From Phoma sp. XZ068 (lineage: Eukaryota; Ascomycota; Dothideomycetes; Pleosporales; Didymellaceae), in contig RBKR01000012.1 of assembly GCA_004835665.1 (NCBI GenBank), positions 1,240,001-1,304,000 on the forward strand: a DNA stretch of 64,000 bases, in the 5' to 3' direction. Of this stretch, positions 1 through 10,019 are shown piece by piece. The stretch's first letter is position 1. Each line of letters opens with the position of its first letter. A model generated the notes under the pieces. It saw nothing but the letters and a program-made list of their open reading frames with translations. It did not search any database and was not told where the DNA came from. The position numbers were made by a program, and so were the translations under genes.

Positions 1-48
1 CAATTGCGCGTTCGGAACATGTTTGTAGCTATGTCTGACGGTTTTCAG

Positions 49-807
49 GTATTCTGCCAGAACCACGACATCGCTCATCAGCGCAATGGCTTCGATCTTA
101 CCCCCGAAGAGCTCGCCGAGTGGTACATGAAGCTGCAAGACGTGGGCAAGTGCCACAATATCAATCTTGTCACACCCGAGCACGTCGTCCCGCAAGTTGT
201 TCTCTCCATCTTGCACGCTCGTGAGCTCGGTCTGCGGATACCAATCGTCTACAACACATCGTCGTTTGATTCGTTGGAGAGCTTGAAGCTGCTAGATGGT
301 TTGGTGGACATCTATCTGCCGGACTTCAAGGTATGGAAAGACAGCACAAGTAAGAGACTGTTGAAGGCGGATAACTACACGGCCACAGCCATGGAGAGCA
401 TCAAGGCGATGCATGAACAAGTTGGAGACCTTTGCTTTACAGCAGATGGCCTTGCGAAGAAGGGCGTGTTGGTGCGACACCTTGTGATGCCGGGAATGGA
501 AGATGAAGGAAAGCAGATTATGAGATGGCTCGCGGAAAATGTCTCCAAAGACATTATGGTGCATATAATGGAGCAATACTTCCCTCGTGCCCACGTTGGT
601 AAGGAGCGCCGCAGCAGCAAAGATAAAGGCAAGGTTGTCGACCCTGGCGGGGTGCAAGCTCCTGAGAGTACGAAGAAGGAGGTTAGGTATGCGGACATCA
701 ATCGCCCAGTTGACCTGAGCGAAGTTGCTTCTGTCAAGAAAGCGGCCGAGGAAGCTGGCCTATGGCGTTTTGTTGAAGCTGCAAAGCATGGAGGTTTCAA
801 TATCTAA
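49..807 (+). CDS. PflX-like radical SAM protein (3' part only)
   Basis: This is the C-terminal 252 residues of a radical SAM protein of the PflX (COG1313) type; the 5' part lies outside the window. The coding exon probably begins at 49, because bases 41-48 look like an intron end (gttttcag) and the family motif starts right after it. The first residues, V-F-C-Q-N, carry the last cysteine of the CX3CX2C cluster that binds the 4Fe-4S/SAM centre; the other two cysteines must be upstream. Family landmarks follow in order: NINLVTPEH, PIVYNTSSFDS, VDIYLPDFKVW, GVLVRHLVMPG and a final MEQYFP. The last 60 residues are a charged tail. The substrate of these fungal homologues is unknown to me. A complete C-terminus ends at a TAA. 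Family assignment is firm, function is not. Confidence 0.85.
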   Translation, partial: VFCQNHDIAHQRNGFDLTPEELAEWYMKLQDVGKCHNINLVTPEHVVPQVVLSILHARELGLRIPIVYNTSSFDSLESLKLLDGLVDIYLPDFKVWKDSTSKRLLKADNYTATAMESIKAMHEQVGDLCFTADGLAKKGVLVRHLVMPGMEDEGKQIMRWLAENVSKDIMVHIMEQYFPRAHVGKERRSSKDKGKVVDPGGVQAPESTKKEVRYADINRPVDLSEVASVKKAAEEAGLWRFVEAAKHGGFNI

Positions 808-1129
808 GCGGCAAGAACGGACATACTTGCGCTTATAAGAAAGGATTTCGTGGCTGCGACTGCACTAGGCTTGAGGGCAGGCGCAGGTTGGTAAGGTTGG
901 TAGGAACCGACCCTTCCTGCCTGTCCAGCGACACCCTTTTATATGTGGCGACCCTTCCCGACCCCTTCCCGACCCCTTCCCACCTGGCCACTGACACCCT
1001 TTTGCGTGTGGTAACGCGACTGCCTGCCTTCGAGCCACCTCACCCTACTACACATAACATCGTTCTTACCTACAAAAGAACACTCAATCCACCCCCAAAA
1101 TATCACATTACTACGCTATTACCACCGCA
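808..1129. other. intergenic region with repeat-rich promoter
   Basis: No gene is seen. It contains the direct repeats listed separately at 909-1011 and a pyrimidine-rich stretch just before the start codon at 1130, so it is probably the promoter and 5' leader of the next gene. Confidence 0.5.
909..1011. repeat. short direct repeats in promoter
   Basis: A pyrimidine-rich unit, gaccccttccc, occurs at 960-970 and 971-981 with shorter variants at 909 and 950. This array is flanked by two copies of a longer element beginning gacaccctttt, at 930-948 and 993-1011, which differ only near their centre (atatgtgg versus gcgtgtgg). All lie 120-220 bp upstream of the start codon at 1130. They could be factor binding sites or slippage products. 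Confidence 0.6.
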
Positions 1130-2109
1130 ATGGACTATGCTGCCGATCTTGTAGCGATGGTGCATCAGCTTAAGATTGACCGCGACACCTGGCAAGCCGT
1201 GGCGCTCCAATACAAGGCAGCTTTTGAAGCACAAACAGCTCGGTGGCGCGAGTTGCAAGACCTATGTTTTGCGACGCAGGCAGAACTAGAGAATGAGCGC
1301 GCTCAGTATCGTCGCCTGCATCTGAGCCTTGATGGTGTATCGCCCGATCACCCGCCCACCGTGGACAGCGCCGACGACGCTACGGATAGCCAACCTTTCG
1401 GCACTGCAGTTGTTCTTTCGCCAAGTCGCATCAACATGAGTTGGAGACCAAGGCCTTCAGAGGACTGCAGTAATGCTATTTTCACGCGCGTACAGCAGTT
1501 TGCCTCGCAGCGAAACTACGGCACAGCGTTGGTCGAGGTCGAGAGACTACTGCGCGGCCCTCTGAGCCCTAAAGCTCGTGCAGAAGGGCTTCTACTCAAG
1601 AGCAGCATCTTACAGGCAACCGGGCCCGATTCGCTCTATGACGCCCTTGCAGCTTGCAGTGAAGCCCTCGAACTGTGCGACCGTGTGTTGGAACTGCAGC
1701 CTCTGCTGCCAAAGATACAGTATCAGAGAGGTCTCTATTACTACCAATTACAAATGCTCCACCAAGCAAGAGACGCCTTCAGGGCAGTCAGTGAGGACGA
1801 TTCATTATTCGAAAAAGCCAACAAGTATCGCCAATCCTGCGATAACGAACTGGGGTTGGTTTCTCTCCCAAACCGCCGTTCCGCGTTCGACGAAGGCCGG
1901 TCGGTGACTAACAGCCTTCTTACGCCATTAGACATCGGTCCCTTACATGTAAATCAGGATCATGCGATATGTATTATTGATAAATACTGACCAATTCTTA
2001 GGGGAGACTTCGTCGCACAAGTGCGCAACTCAAGTCTCGCGCAGCTCAGAAGGCTAAGCGACTTTCGCTCCCGCACCGATGGGTATCCTCAAAGAATGAT
2101 GAGGTCTGA
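1130..2109 (+). CDS. hypothetical protein with N-terminal coiled coil and TPR-like helices
   Basis: Two exons, 1130-1948 and 2002-2109, give 308 residues. The 53-nt intron has donor gtaaat, branch tactgac and acceptor ttag, and joins in phase 0. Residues 1-70 are a likely coiled coil. A Ser/Pro-rich linker follows to about 105. Residues 115-255 are alpha-helical with TPR-like spacing of Ala, Leu and Tyr (for example YNYGTALVEVERLL-type helices and YYYQLQMLHQARDAF). The spliced C-terminus is strongly basic (RLRRTSAQLKSRAAQKAKR), which may bind nucleic acid or act in nuclear import; that is inference. Without splicing the frame would end at 1990 in a non-basic tail. I do not recognise the family. 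It sits beside another helical-repeat gene and a HET gene, so it may belong to an accessory region. Confidence 0.65.
1949..2001 (+). other. intron of the TPR-like gene
   Basis: 53 nt with a gtaaat donor, a tactgac branch-point match at 1985-1991 and a ttag acceptor. Removing it extends the protein by a 35-residue basic tail ending at 2109. Confidence 0.75.
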
Positions 2110-2422
2110 GCAACTTATTTCTACAAAGTACTCGGGCTATCATCGAGGGATGTGCTCTCTGGGTCAGCCGGTGCAGAAATAAAACATCGATACTTTTCAT
2201 TATGCTCGCTATACATCAAGATGGGTCGTCTTACGAGTATTGTTTGGGATATGGTGTCTCAACAACGTACCTTGCATTGTGCGTACTCAACTCGACACAT
2301 TTGCATGGTAAGTAAAAGGACTTGAGACTTCGGCAAAACAAGTGAATCAGATGTATTTACTCCACCCTTACAGTTCTTTCCCTTCTACCTTTCCAAATTG
2401 ATTTCCAAGCAGCACCTTGCCA
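2110..2422. other. intergenic, nothing recognised
   Basis: About 310 bp between two co-directional unknown genes. A pyrimidine-rich stretch lies shortly before the start codon at 2423. I see no other structure. Confidence 0.4.
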
Positions 2423-3403
2423 ATGAAAGTCTACGAACAGCACCTCTTCCCAAAAGGCCAGTCAGCATTTTCGTTCGCTATCCGCCCTTTTCATAGTGAT
2501 CACACAAATCATCAGAGTGAGGTCGATCTGCTTTCGCCAAGAGGGTATGAATTACCAAAGAAGCCATCGCCATCTTTTCTACCCCCACCACCAGAAATCG
2601 GTAAACCAGGAGTAGGACGCGTAGATTCTGTCCACTGCAAGCACTCCCCAGAACAACTATCAGGTTATTCGGCTCGCGTCGAGGCAAGATGTGATCCTAT
2701 CGCTAAATTGCGTTATACCCAGATCCAGACGATGCTGCTGCGCTGTCAGGTGCTCCAGTCTACTATCCAAACCATCAAGGTTAGACCATGGGAGAACAAT
2801 GGAGACAATGCACACGAGTTGCACTATGACGACATGAGAATGCTAGTTTTTAAAGCTCGACAACTAGCAGAAGGGGTACAGGACCAAGGTTTACGCGCCC
2901 GATGTGAATACTGGGCGGGGCGCGCGTGTGTAGGCACGAATGATCTTCAGGCTGCCATGGAGCACTTAAAGCGTGCCCAAAGGCTTGTCGTTCTAAGTCA
3001 CGGTATTTCAACGGTCAAAAAACAGGTGCTCGGCCTAACGTCCAAGGAAAAACATGACTTGGATTTCCTGTTACACAGTGTCACAAGTTCTATCGAAGGT
3101 ACTTGCGGTGATAACGGCGAGTGCCCTCCCAACACAGAAGGTCTCACGCAGCAGCTTAGACATTGGCATCGACAGGATCTCGTGCCACATAAGCTAAGTT
3201 GGCGAGAAAATGTCTATATCAAGCATGGAAATAAGGTAAGCTTGGAGAGCCATCAGTCTACGAGCCGCGAAGGCTTAACACTGGAACATGAACTTCGTCT
3301 AGCTAAACATGCAGCACTTTCACTAACGTCAATGTCAAGTGTCGCGTCTCCTGAAGGCGGCTTTGGGAACGACCATTGCTCGGACGAGGAAGGGAAACAC
3401 TAG
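2423..3403 (+). CDS. hypothetical protein, TPR-like helical segment
   Basis: A single open frame from the first ATG at 2423 gives 326 residues. The first 90 residues are Pro/Ser-rich and probably disordered. Residues about 95-200 are predicted helical, with one segment of TPR character (RARCEYWAGRACV followed by LQAAMEHLKRAQRLV). The C-terminal third is polar, with a charged end (CSDEEGKH). A sequence near 3236 (gtaagc) reads like a donor, with a possible acceptor at about 3302 (cgtctag); splicing there would shorten the end to HGNK plus seven residues, so the C-terminus is uncertain. I do not recognise the family. It lies in the same direction as the previous gene, which also has TPR-like helices, and just upstream of a HET gene. 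Confidence 0.55.
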   Translation: MKVYEQHLFPKGQSAFSFAIRPFHSDHTNHQSEVDLLSPRGYELPKKPSPSFLPPPPEIGKPGVGRVDSVHCKHSPEQLSGYSARVEARCDPIAKLRYTQIQTMLLRCQVLQSTIQTIKVRPWENNGDNAHELHYDDMRMLVFKARQLAEGVQDQGLRARCEYWAGRACVGTNDLQAAMEHLKRAQRLVVLSHGISTVKKQVLGLTSKEKHDLDFLLHSVTSSIEGTCGDNGECPPNTEGLTQQLRHWHRQDLVPHKLSWRENVYIKHGNKVSLESHQSTSREGLTLEHELRLAKHAALSLTSMSSVASPEGGFGNDHCSDEEGKH

Positions 3404-4300
3404 ACAAGTTATTTCGAAGAAAAGCAGAGTGAATGACATGATGAAGTACGTGTATTAAGGGTTCAAGTAGCGTGAATACATTATGGTTAAATTCTGATAG
3501 GTTCTACTTTGAAGTATGACTGAATCAAGGACAATATCCATCCCTGTTGTGAAGACAATCCCCCAAGAAGGGGAAATTGGAGGGGTACTTTGACTTCGAC
3601 CACTATTCCACGTATAACTTAAGATTACATCTTAATTGTAGTACTTGTGTATTATAGCTACTGTAGTATATCTGGAGCCAGCTTACAATTGTAAATATTG
3701 ATTGTATTGGTGCCCTACCGCCAAATCGCAAGCAGGCTCACCTTGTATCACCGCAATCGCATCCGTCAGCAACAAAGGTCTGTTTGTACGGCTCAAAAAT
3801 TTGAGGAGAAGGCCTTACTCATCTGGAGACCTTCTTATTATCCTGAAGCTGTGCCGGCTTTGCAACCGTTGCGGTGGGCGAGATTATGTGCCGTTGCGAC
3901 CTTGGTTAGGTACTTTCAAAACGACCTGAGCGCTGCTTCTGGCTGGCACACTTTGACTCTGAATGATGTGCTGATATTGATATCAAAAATTTACACCTAT
4001 GATTTTGTCAACGGGGTGGTGGGTGGCTGTGCTGATTCGGTCAGCTGCATGTCAGCACCTGGAGCCTTGTAAAGTTTGTCTGGTTTGCTTGTTGGGCATG
4101 AAGTAGTCTCCGCCCAAAGTCCACGGCTGTGCCACGACTGTGCCGCTGGAGTCGCTGCGCTGGCCAATTTACTAGGTAGGTAGTGCGTCGTTTCCCCCCA
4201 GAATAATGATGGAGGTTTCCATACGATAGTATATCTGCCACGGCTCAACGTTGCCGTCACAAAACACATCAAAAGACAGCCTTGCCATAAGTCATTCAAG
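3404..4300. other. 900-bp gap, AT-rich, upstream of HET gene
   Basis: No credible gene. The part around 3600-3700 is AT-rich. A CCCC-AAGAA-GGGG hairpin at about 3561-3573 is followed by aggggtacttt at 3581-3591; the same 11-mer occurs after the HET gene at 6521-6531. Short open frames here lack coding character. Confidence 0.5.
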
Positions 4301-6437
4301 ATGGAACATACTGGGAATTACAACTATACACCCTTGAGAAAAGGTGAGCGAGCCTTATACAAGACAGACGGAACGTTCCCGCCGCCAGATGTGCCTGCCG
4401 GTGCTTTATGCCTCACCGCTTCAATCGATAAGTACCACATGGAGACGACCGGCGATCTTCGAATCCTTGATCTTCTCCCCGGGTCTTTCCGCGATCCCTT
4501 GCATTGCCGATTGCGTGTTGCGGCGATTGAAAGCGACCCAGTGTACGAGGCACTTTCGTACATGTGGGGGGATTTATCACTTAAGGGGAGAATAGTTCTC
4601 GATGGTGAAGCCTTCCCAGTGACTGAATCACTCGAGAATGCTCTGAGGCATGTGCGCCTGCGGGATACTGTACGCTGCCTTTGGGCAGACGCCGTATGCA
4701 TCAATCAACGTGATATCAAAGAACGCGGTAATCAGGTTCATCTGATGAAGGAGATTTACTCTCGGTCCAAAATTGTGAGGGTCTGGATCGATGTGGATCT
4801 TCCTCCTGAAAACCCCGTTGTTCGAAAGCTCTTCACTCTTCAACTGCAAGGAACGATTGATCAGCTGGGCGATGATCCCGAATTTTGGAAGCCACTTCTC
4901 CCACTTCTTCAGAATCCGTACTGGGACAGACTCTGGATACAACAGGAACTTGTCTTCGCACCAAGATTGGTATTCCACTGCCGAGGGGTGGCTATCCCCG
5001 GTGACTGCTTGATGGCATTCCAACTTCAGATTTTCCGGAAGTCGGCTCGTGGCGGGAGAGCATGCGATGTCGATGATGCGTGGCGCCTGTTTAGACCGCT
5101 AGTATCAATCACTAAGGCACCTTCACGGAACTTAGCTTGTTGGCGGGAGATGATAAAGAACAAGGTTCCAGCCAGACTTTTCCCTCCTCAGGCCAAAAGC
5201 GGAGTGGCAGCTTGATCCTAGGAAATGGGGTCCGTGGCTGAGCACAAGCCCAATCTATTTGTTGGGTATGTTGCGGCAATCACAGGCCTTATACGCAACG
5301 GATCCAAGGGACCGGGCGATTGCCACTCTGAATCTAGTCATCGACTATAATGACGATGGTGTGGAAGTGGACTACGAACAAAGCCTTACCGAACACTATC
5401 TAGGCATTGCTCGATTACTGCCATTTAAATGCAACAGCCTCCAATTTTTGACCATGGCCAAAATCCGTACTATTCCCGATCCTACTGTGCTGGACTTACC
5501 TTCCTGGGCTCCAAATTGGAATCCGCCGGGAAACGCAGAATATTTCTTAGGCCCTTTTTGCGCTTCAGGCGACTTGCCTATGTACGACACGGTCTTCAAA
5601 GAAGATATAAAGGACGGTATTTTACACGTAAGGGGATTTCGGTATGCTAGAATTGATCAAACGCTCTCAACTACCGATAACGCCTTCTCTCCGCTCTCGG
5701 TTTTGTCAAACCTATTCATTTCCGCCACAGAGTCCACCGGCTGTTACTATAGCAATATCAGAAAGTTTGCATCCACTCTCACCGGCCCAGCTATTGCTGA
5801 GCTCGACATAGGCTGCAATCATTTTAGCGAAAATGAAGCGGTTCTTTACACAGGCATCCTGCATGGTTATTCTTTCGTCACTCCTGGACTTCGCATTGTC
5901 GATCTGCTTCCCTACACAACGAATGTCTATAGCCAATCCCAGAGGGACTTGAACGTTGCGATCCAAGCGTTGCGGACATTCCATGATCTTCGCCCCGAAT
6001 GTCTTCGCTGGCTCGACCTTGAAAGAGTATCTGCTACCGTTCAGGAGATGCAAGACCAAACTGAGCGCTTTGGGAAGTTCGTCCAGCTGGTGCACAGAAC
6101 TTTATCCTCCGGATGTCTGGCATCTATGTCTTCTACCACAACTCTTGCCGTCACGGAAGGAAATGCCTTGGTGAAACCCGGTGACGAGACATGGATCTTG
6201 TTTGGCTGTCCAACACCCATGGTCCTTCGACGTACTGCTTCACACTTCCTTGTTGTTTCCCCAGCACATATTTTTGATATCATGAATGGAGAGGCGATGG
6301 ATGAGGTAGTTACTCCCGATGACAAGGTTGGGGGCTGGTCTTGGGTGCTGAAAAGTGGATGTTTGAGTGGCGCTCCTGTGTCCCCATATGTATCAGGAAG
6401 AAGCGAATGGTTGGTGGAAGTAATTCGGCTACGATAG
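4301..6437 (+). CDS. HET-domain heterokaryon incompatibility protein, frame broken near 5165-5210
   Basis: HET proteins trigger cell death after fusion of incompatible hyphae or in related allorecognition and immunity. The first frame (4301-5215) carries the HET domain from about residue 80: YEALSYMWGD, then LWADAVCINQ, NQVHLMKEIYS, and RLWIQQEL, in the family order. The second frame is open from about 5157 to 6437 and continues the family pattern with ATDPRDRAIATLNLV and LPSWAPNW. The two frames differ by +1. A 46-nt intron at 5165-5210 (donor gttcca, acceptor ggcag) would restore one protein of about 696 residues, but the donor is weak and no clear branch site is seen. The alternative is a real frameshift, making the gene a pseudogene or a short HET-only protein. 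Flanking 11-bp repeats at 3581 and 6521 are noted separately. Confidence 0.8.
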
Positions 6438-7044
6438 ATGCCTGTGAGCCAAAATGTTGTAATGCGAAGTGATAAGACTAGTCATTGGCAAAATAGCCCC
6501 AAATTTGAGAAAGAAGTTGTAGGGGTACTTTCCAATTGTATCAAGCCTTTCTTTGGAACAGAGTAAAACAAGAAAAAAAAAAGGAAACCAATCTCTCTCT
6601 CCATGTGCGACTGAACAACGCTGCTGTCGTTTACCCTTGGGTTTTAGTTAGTGATGTCAATTTTCAGCAGCCATTCTTATTGCTCAACGTAAAAACTCAA
6701 CAACACACACCCTTGATCATTCCACGGCCAGATTTGAAGACTATACAAGGACTAAGATATATTCAGAGGTTGTTAAGGAGTCTCCCCGATTTTTGGACGT
6801 AGAGATTTCGTAGCCTCCCCTTGGATTTGACATTGTGACCTCACATTGTGAACATCGTCTGCACTTTCGCGGAATATTGTCACAACTCTTTGTCTCGCTC
6901 AAACAGAATCTCCATAATCACTTCATGATCTTCAACAAGACACTGTGGAAGTACAGCTGCAACCAAGTGCATATAAGCCCTCTAGACTTAGACCTCAATG
7001 TTCAAGATCCGTCACTTTCACGGACTAACCCTGCAACCGTCAAA
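6438..7044. other. intergenic between HET gene and small membrane ORF
   Basis: No supported gene. It holds the second copy of aggggtacttt at 6521-6531 and an A-rich run near 6570-6585. Short frames at 6536-6802 have no recognisable content. Confidence 0.45.
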
Positions 7045-7383
7045 ATGCTGGGACACGAAGCAGAGTTCTTACTAACTTACATAGCCTACATCATTTTAAG
7101 TGCAGTACTCACATCCATCGCCAAATCTACACTACAATCCGCCCCAACCGCCGCAGAACCTTCCCCGGCCAACGAAACAGAAACAGATGCAGCGCCGTTG
7201 AGCGACTGGGCACTAGGGCATCTGAAGAGCCTATCGAATTTACAATCCAGCACGCACGAAGATTTGATATCCCGGGAGAAATGGACTTCTCTTCAGTCCC
7301 GCCTGCAAATACTCGAACAGCAAGACACAGCCGCAGAGTCTATACTCGCTCGTCTTGAGCGTGGTGTAGAATTGGTTCTGTGA
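7045..7383 (+). CDS. small hypothetical protein with one membrane segment
   Basis: The ATG at 7045 has a good context (gtcaaaatg) and gives 112 residues. An N-terminal hydrophobic stretch (LLTYIAYIILSAVLTSIA, residues 9-26) looks like a membrane anchor or uncleaved signal. It is followed by a Pro/Ala/Thr/Glu linker and a helical C-terminus (WTSLQSRLQILEQQD) likely to form a short coiled coil. The frame stays open upstream to 6835, but that part has no coding character. I do not recognise a family. It lies tail-to-tail with the SDR gene, 152 bp apart. Confidence 0.45.
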   Translation: MLGHEAEFLLTYIAYIILSAVLTSIAKSTLQSAPTAAEPSPANETETDAAPLSDWALGHLKSLSNLQSSTHEDLISREKWTSLQSRLQILEQQDTAAESILARLERGVELVL

Positions 7384-7535
7384 GTATGTGCTAATCTGCG
7401 CTATCCCTAGATGCGGTAGTAGCACGCGTTGTGAAGTGATATTAAAGGTCGCGGTACAGTAGGAGGGGGGTGGCATGCGAGGTAGAGTGAATACAAAATC
7501 AACCCTCCATTTCTTCAGAGTGCTTTGCCAGTGAC

Positions 7536-8708
7536 CTACTTCTTATCGATTCTACTCTTTTCATCCTTCAAAATCTCCTCAAGCGAATCCTCAATACCCG
7601 GCGCCTTCGGCTCCCATCCAACCACCCTCTTCGCCCTCTCCGCCTTGCCCCTACTATTGAAACCCCAACTCACCGCCTCAAACCCAGCTTGCTCGATCGC
7701 TTTCTCCTTGCCCAGACTCTTCTCCTGAAACTCGCCCTCCAACAACCCCAACTCAACCGCCTTCCGTCCCATACTGCGCGCAAGATCAGACCACACGTGC
7801 TCCCCATTCTCAACAAGGTAGTACCCCCGCTCATTCCAGAGCTCAGCGTCCGTTCGCCTTGCAACCGCGGCTTCAGTAAGCAGCACGAAGAGCTGTGACA
7901 AATCGGCAACATGGACATTATTCCATCTCGCCTTCCCCTGGCCGATAATAGGAACATACCCACCCGTCAGAATCAAATGCGCAAGTTCATACGCCTGACG
8001 CGAGCGCGTATTCGCCGGCCCTCTACCGCGACCATAAATAGTAGGCGGGCAGAGAATAGCAGTTCTCACGCTCTCGGACGCAGCGGCCAGAACGATATCG
8101 TCGACATTCTTGTGGAAGGCGTCGGAGGGGAGGCCAGTCAGGTCTTGGACAGCCGTCCAGTCGTTGTATTGTCGGTCCGAGTGCTCGCCTAGCTTGGCGT
8201 CGTCGCGCATGGTTTCCCAGCAGAGGATGCCGGTGCCGCCTGTGTGAAGCCAGAAGCCGGGGTTTTCCTTGGAGTGACCGGTCGCTAAGCCTTTGGCGAT
8301 TGCGTTGGCGGCGGGGACGTGGTCGGAGGCGTCGGCTGTGTCTGTGGATTGTGAGATTAGAGGAGAATGGGGGGATTGGGACGTACGAATCACTACGTCG
8401 GCTTTCGCGGATTCTGCTTCAATAGTCTCTGAGCTGTCCAGGTCGCCGATCACGAGACGGACTTTTGGGAAGGCGTCTTTGACGGGCTTTCCCTTCTCCT
8501 CTGGTGGATCTGTTAGAGTGCCCCGATATCAGACTCATGATAAACATACCTGATCGGACAAGAGCAGCAATCTCGTAGTCCGAGTGCTTATTGTAGAGTG
8601 CGTAGAGTACATCGCCGCCAATGTACCCAGTCGCGCCCGTGCTTTGAGGTGTAAGACTCCGTCCATTGACATGTATGTATTTGCTTACAGAAAGATTTTA
8701 GGTGCCAT
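7536..8708 (-). CDS. NAD(P)-dependent epimerase/dehydratase (extended SDR)
   Basis: Four exons on the minus strand, 8708-8689, 8641-8550, 8509-8387 and 8341-7536, give 346 residues; introns are 47, 40 and 45 nt and all phases close. The spliced N-terminus reads MAPKIFLTGATGYIGG, containing the TGxxGxxG NAD(P)-binding motif of the Rossmann fold. Later come DVVIHTADASDH, a TGG element, ILCPPTIYGRG and NNVHVADLSQLF, all typical of the extended SDR (NAD-dependent epimerase) class found in ascomycetes as YLL056C-like proteins. The unspliced fourth exon alone lacks the cofactor motif, so the small 5' exons are needed. The substrate is unknown. A perfect CRE-like palindrome lies about 170 bp upstream. 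Confidence 0.85.
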
Positions 8709-9605
8709 TGTCAACGTGAAAAGGGGAATTGTGTAGTCATGAAAAGTGCAAGTCGAATCTCTCCGTTTCTATACTTCCGAGTCGATGTCGTCAAGTTAAA
8801 TCCCCGTGTCTTTGATGTTCGTTTGTAAGCAAATCATGCTAGATGCGGTTGCAGTGGGGCGAAGATTATACATGTCGTCGTGACGTCATACCAACATTCT
8901 GGAAGAACATTAGAACACTGGAAGAAAACTCTCGCGCTTTATATCATCGCACCTGCCTAAATTAGTTGGAATGTAGGGCATTCCTAACGTATCGAGCTGC
9001 GAGCATCATGTTTTCTACTTCTTCTTTACAGGATGTCAAGTGCACTCCCTAATTGCATGACTTTGGATATTGTCGGTGTCAAGGACCAAAGCGAGACCAA
9101 CGTGCTACGACTGAGACAGCGAAGAACCCGGAGAACCAGAGAACCCGAAAACGCCATTCCCTCAGCGGAAAGACATAGCTGGTATGACGAAGCAATGATA
9201 CGGTTCAAGGTGCGCTGAGATCAATGGGACTTCACCTGCGTACCAAGAACAAGGGACTTCCAGCCGCGATGACTCAAGGTAAAGATTTATGCAGAAGTAT
9301 TCCGTATGGAAATGGCTAAGCAACTCATTCGTTCAACCACCCGCAAGGCTGAAACTTGTAGCGACTAGGCAAAATGCTCACGCCACTCCAGCACGTCAAA
9401 ACCTCCGAGCCAAGGACCGCAACACTCGCAGACAACATCTCAGTCTTTCCACCCTACACATCCCTCACCGGATCAAACGGGCGCGTCGCCAACACCTCCG
9501 TCACCCCCTTATCCCCAGCCGTCGTCACAACCGCAGTATTAGCCGCCCCAGTCGTTTCTACCTTCTAATCAGCACTTCGCAAATTCGTTTCTCCAAGCGT
9601 TCACT
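8709..9605. other. 900-bp gap with CRE-like site
   Basis: Upstream of the SDR gene and downstream of the next minus-strand gene. The only structure I can name is the CRE palindrome at 8881-8888. A 61-residue frame at 9033-9218 is basic and not convincing. Confidence 0.45.
8881..8888. promoter_or_regulatory. CRE/ATF-type palindrome TGACGTCA
   Basis: A perfect TGACGTCA, the consensus for ATF/CREB-type bZIP factors (stress regulators such as Atf1 in fungi). It lies about 173 bp upstream of the SDR start codon at 8708 on the minus strand. A function is inferred only from position and perfect match; an 8-mer can occur by chance. Confidence 0.35.
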
Positions 9606-10019
9606 TCACATACCACTACCCCCGTTCCCCCTCTCATTTTCCTTCCCCCTCTCCATATCCCTCGCCTTCGCCTTAATAACATCACGAACCAATGAGTGCA
9701 TCTTCCAATCCACTACATCGCGCCCGACAATGGGAACACCCTCCTCGGCAAGCCTTGCATTAATACCCGCCGAGACGTGCTCTTTGCGCGCGGCAGGGTA
9801 GTTTTTCCATGCTAGGCCTGGGTGGTGCTGGACGCATGTGTCGGCTGCTTCTTTGGCGACTTTCTGTGGTGTGTCAGTTGCTTGCTGGTCGAATCGAGTC
9901 GAGTTGATTTGATTCGGGGGGGAGGAGATTACAACCTTGAAGAACAGCCACTCGAAGTAAGAGTGGCGCGCGGCGGCTTGCGCGTCGCTTGCTGGTGCGC
10001 CGCGGGCGAGATGGGGCAT
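9606..10019 (-). CDS. small conserved-looking hypothetical protein
   Basis: Two exons, 10019-9936 and 9863-9606, give 113 residues. The 72-nt intron (9864-9935, donor gttgta, branch actgaca, acceptor ccacag) is a multiple of three and has no stop, so the unspliced frame also reads through as 137 residues. The spliced join gives WLFFKKVAKEAADTCVQHH, a smoother helical sequence than the unspliced version, whose insert is Ser/Pro/Asn-rich. The protein is short, helical and basic with an Arg/Glu/Gly-rich end. No signal peptide or known motif is seen. I cannot assign a function. Confidence 0.6.
   Translation of the reverse strand: MPHLARGAPASDAQAAARHSYFEWLFFKVVISSPPNQINSTRFDQQATDTPQKVAKEAADTCVQHHPGLAWKNYPAARKEHVSAGINARLAEEGVPIVGRDVVDWKMHSLVRDVIKAKARDMERGKENERGNGGSGM

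Noticed and set aside
3440..3720. AT-rich stretch that might be a RIP-mutated transposon
   Set aside because: Too short, no TpA-biased repeat partner and no transposon protein remnants.
7380..7410. Intron-like string gtgagt...gctaat...ctag at the end of the small membrane ORF
   Set aside because: Only 31 nt, shorter than any supported intron here (40 nt or more).
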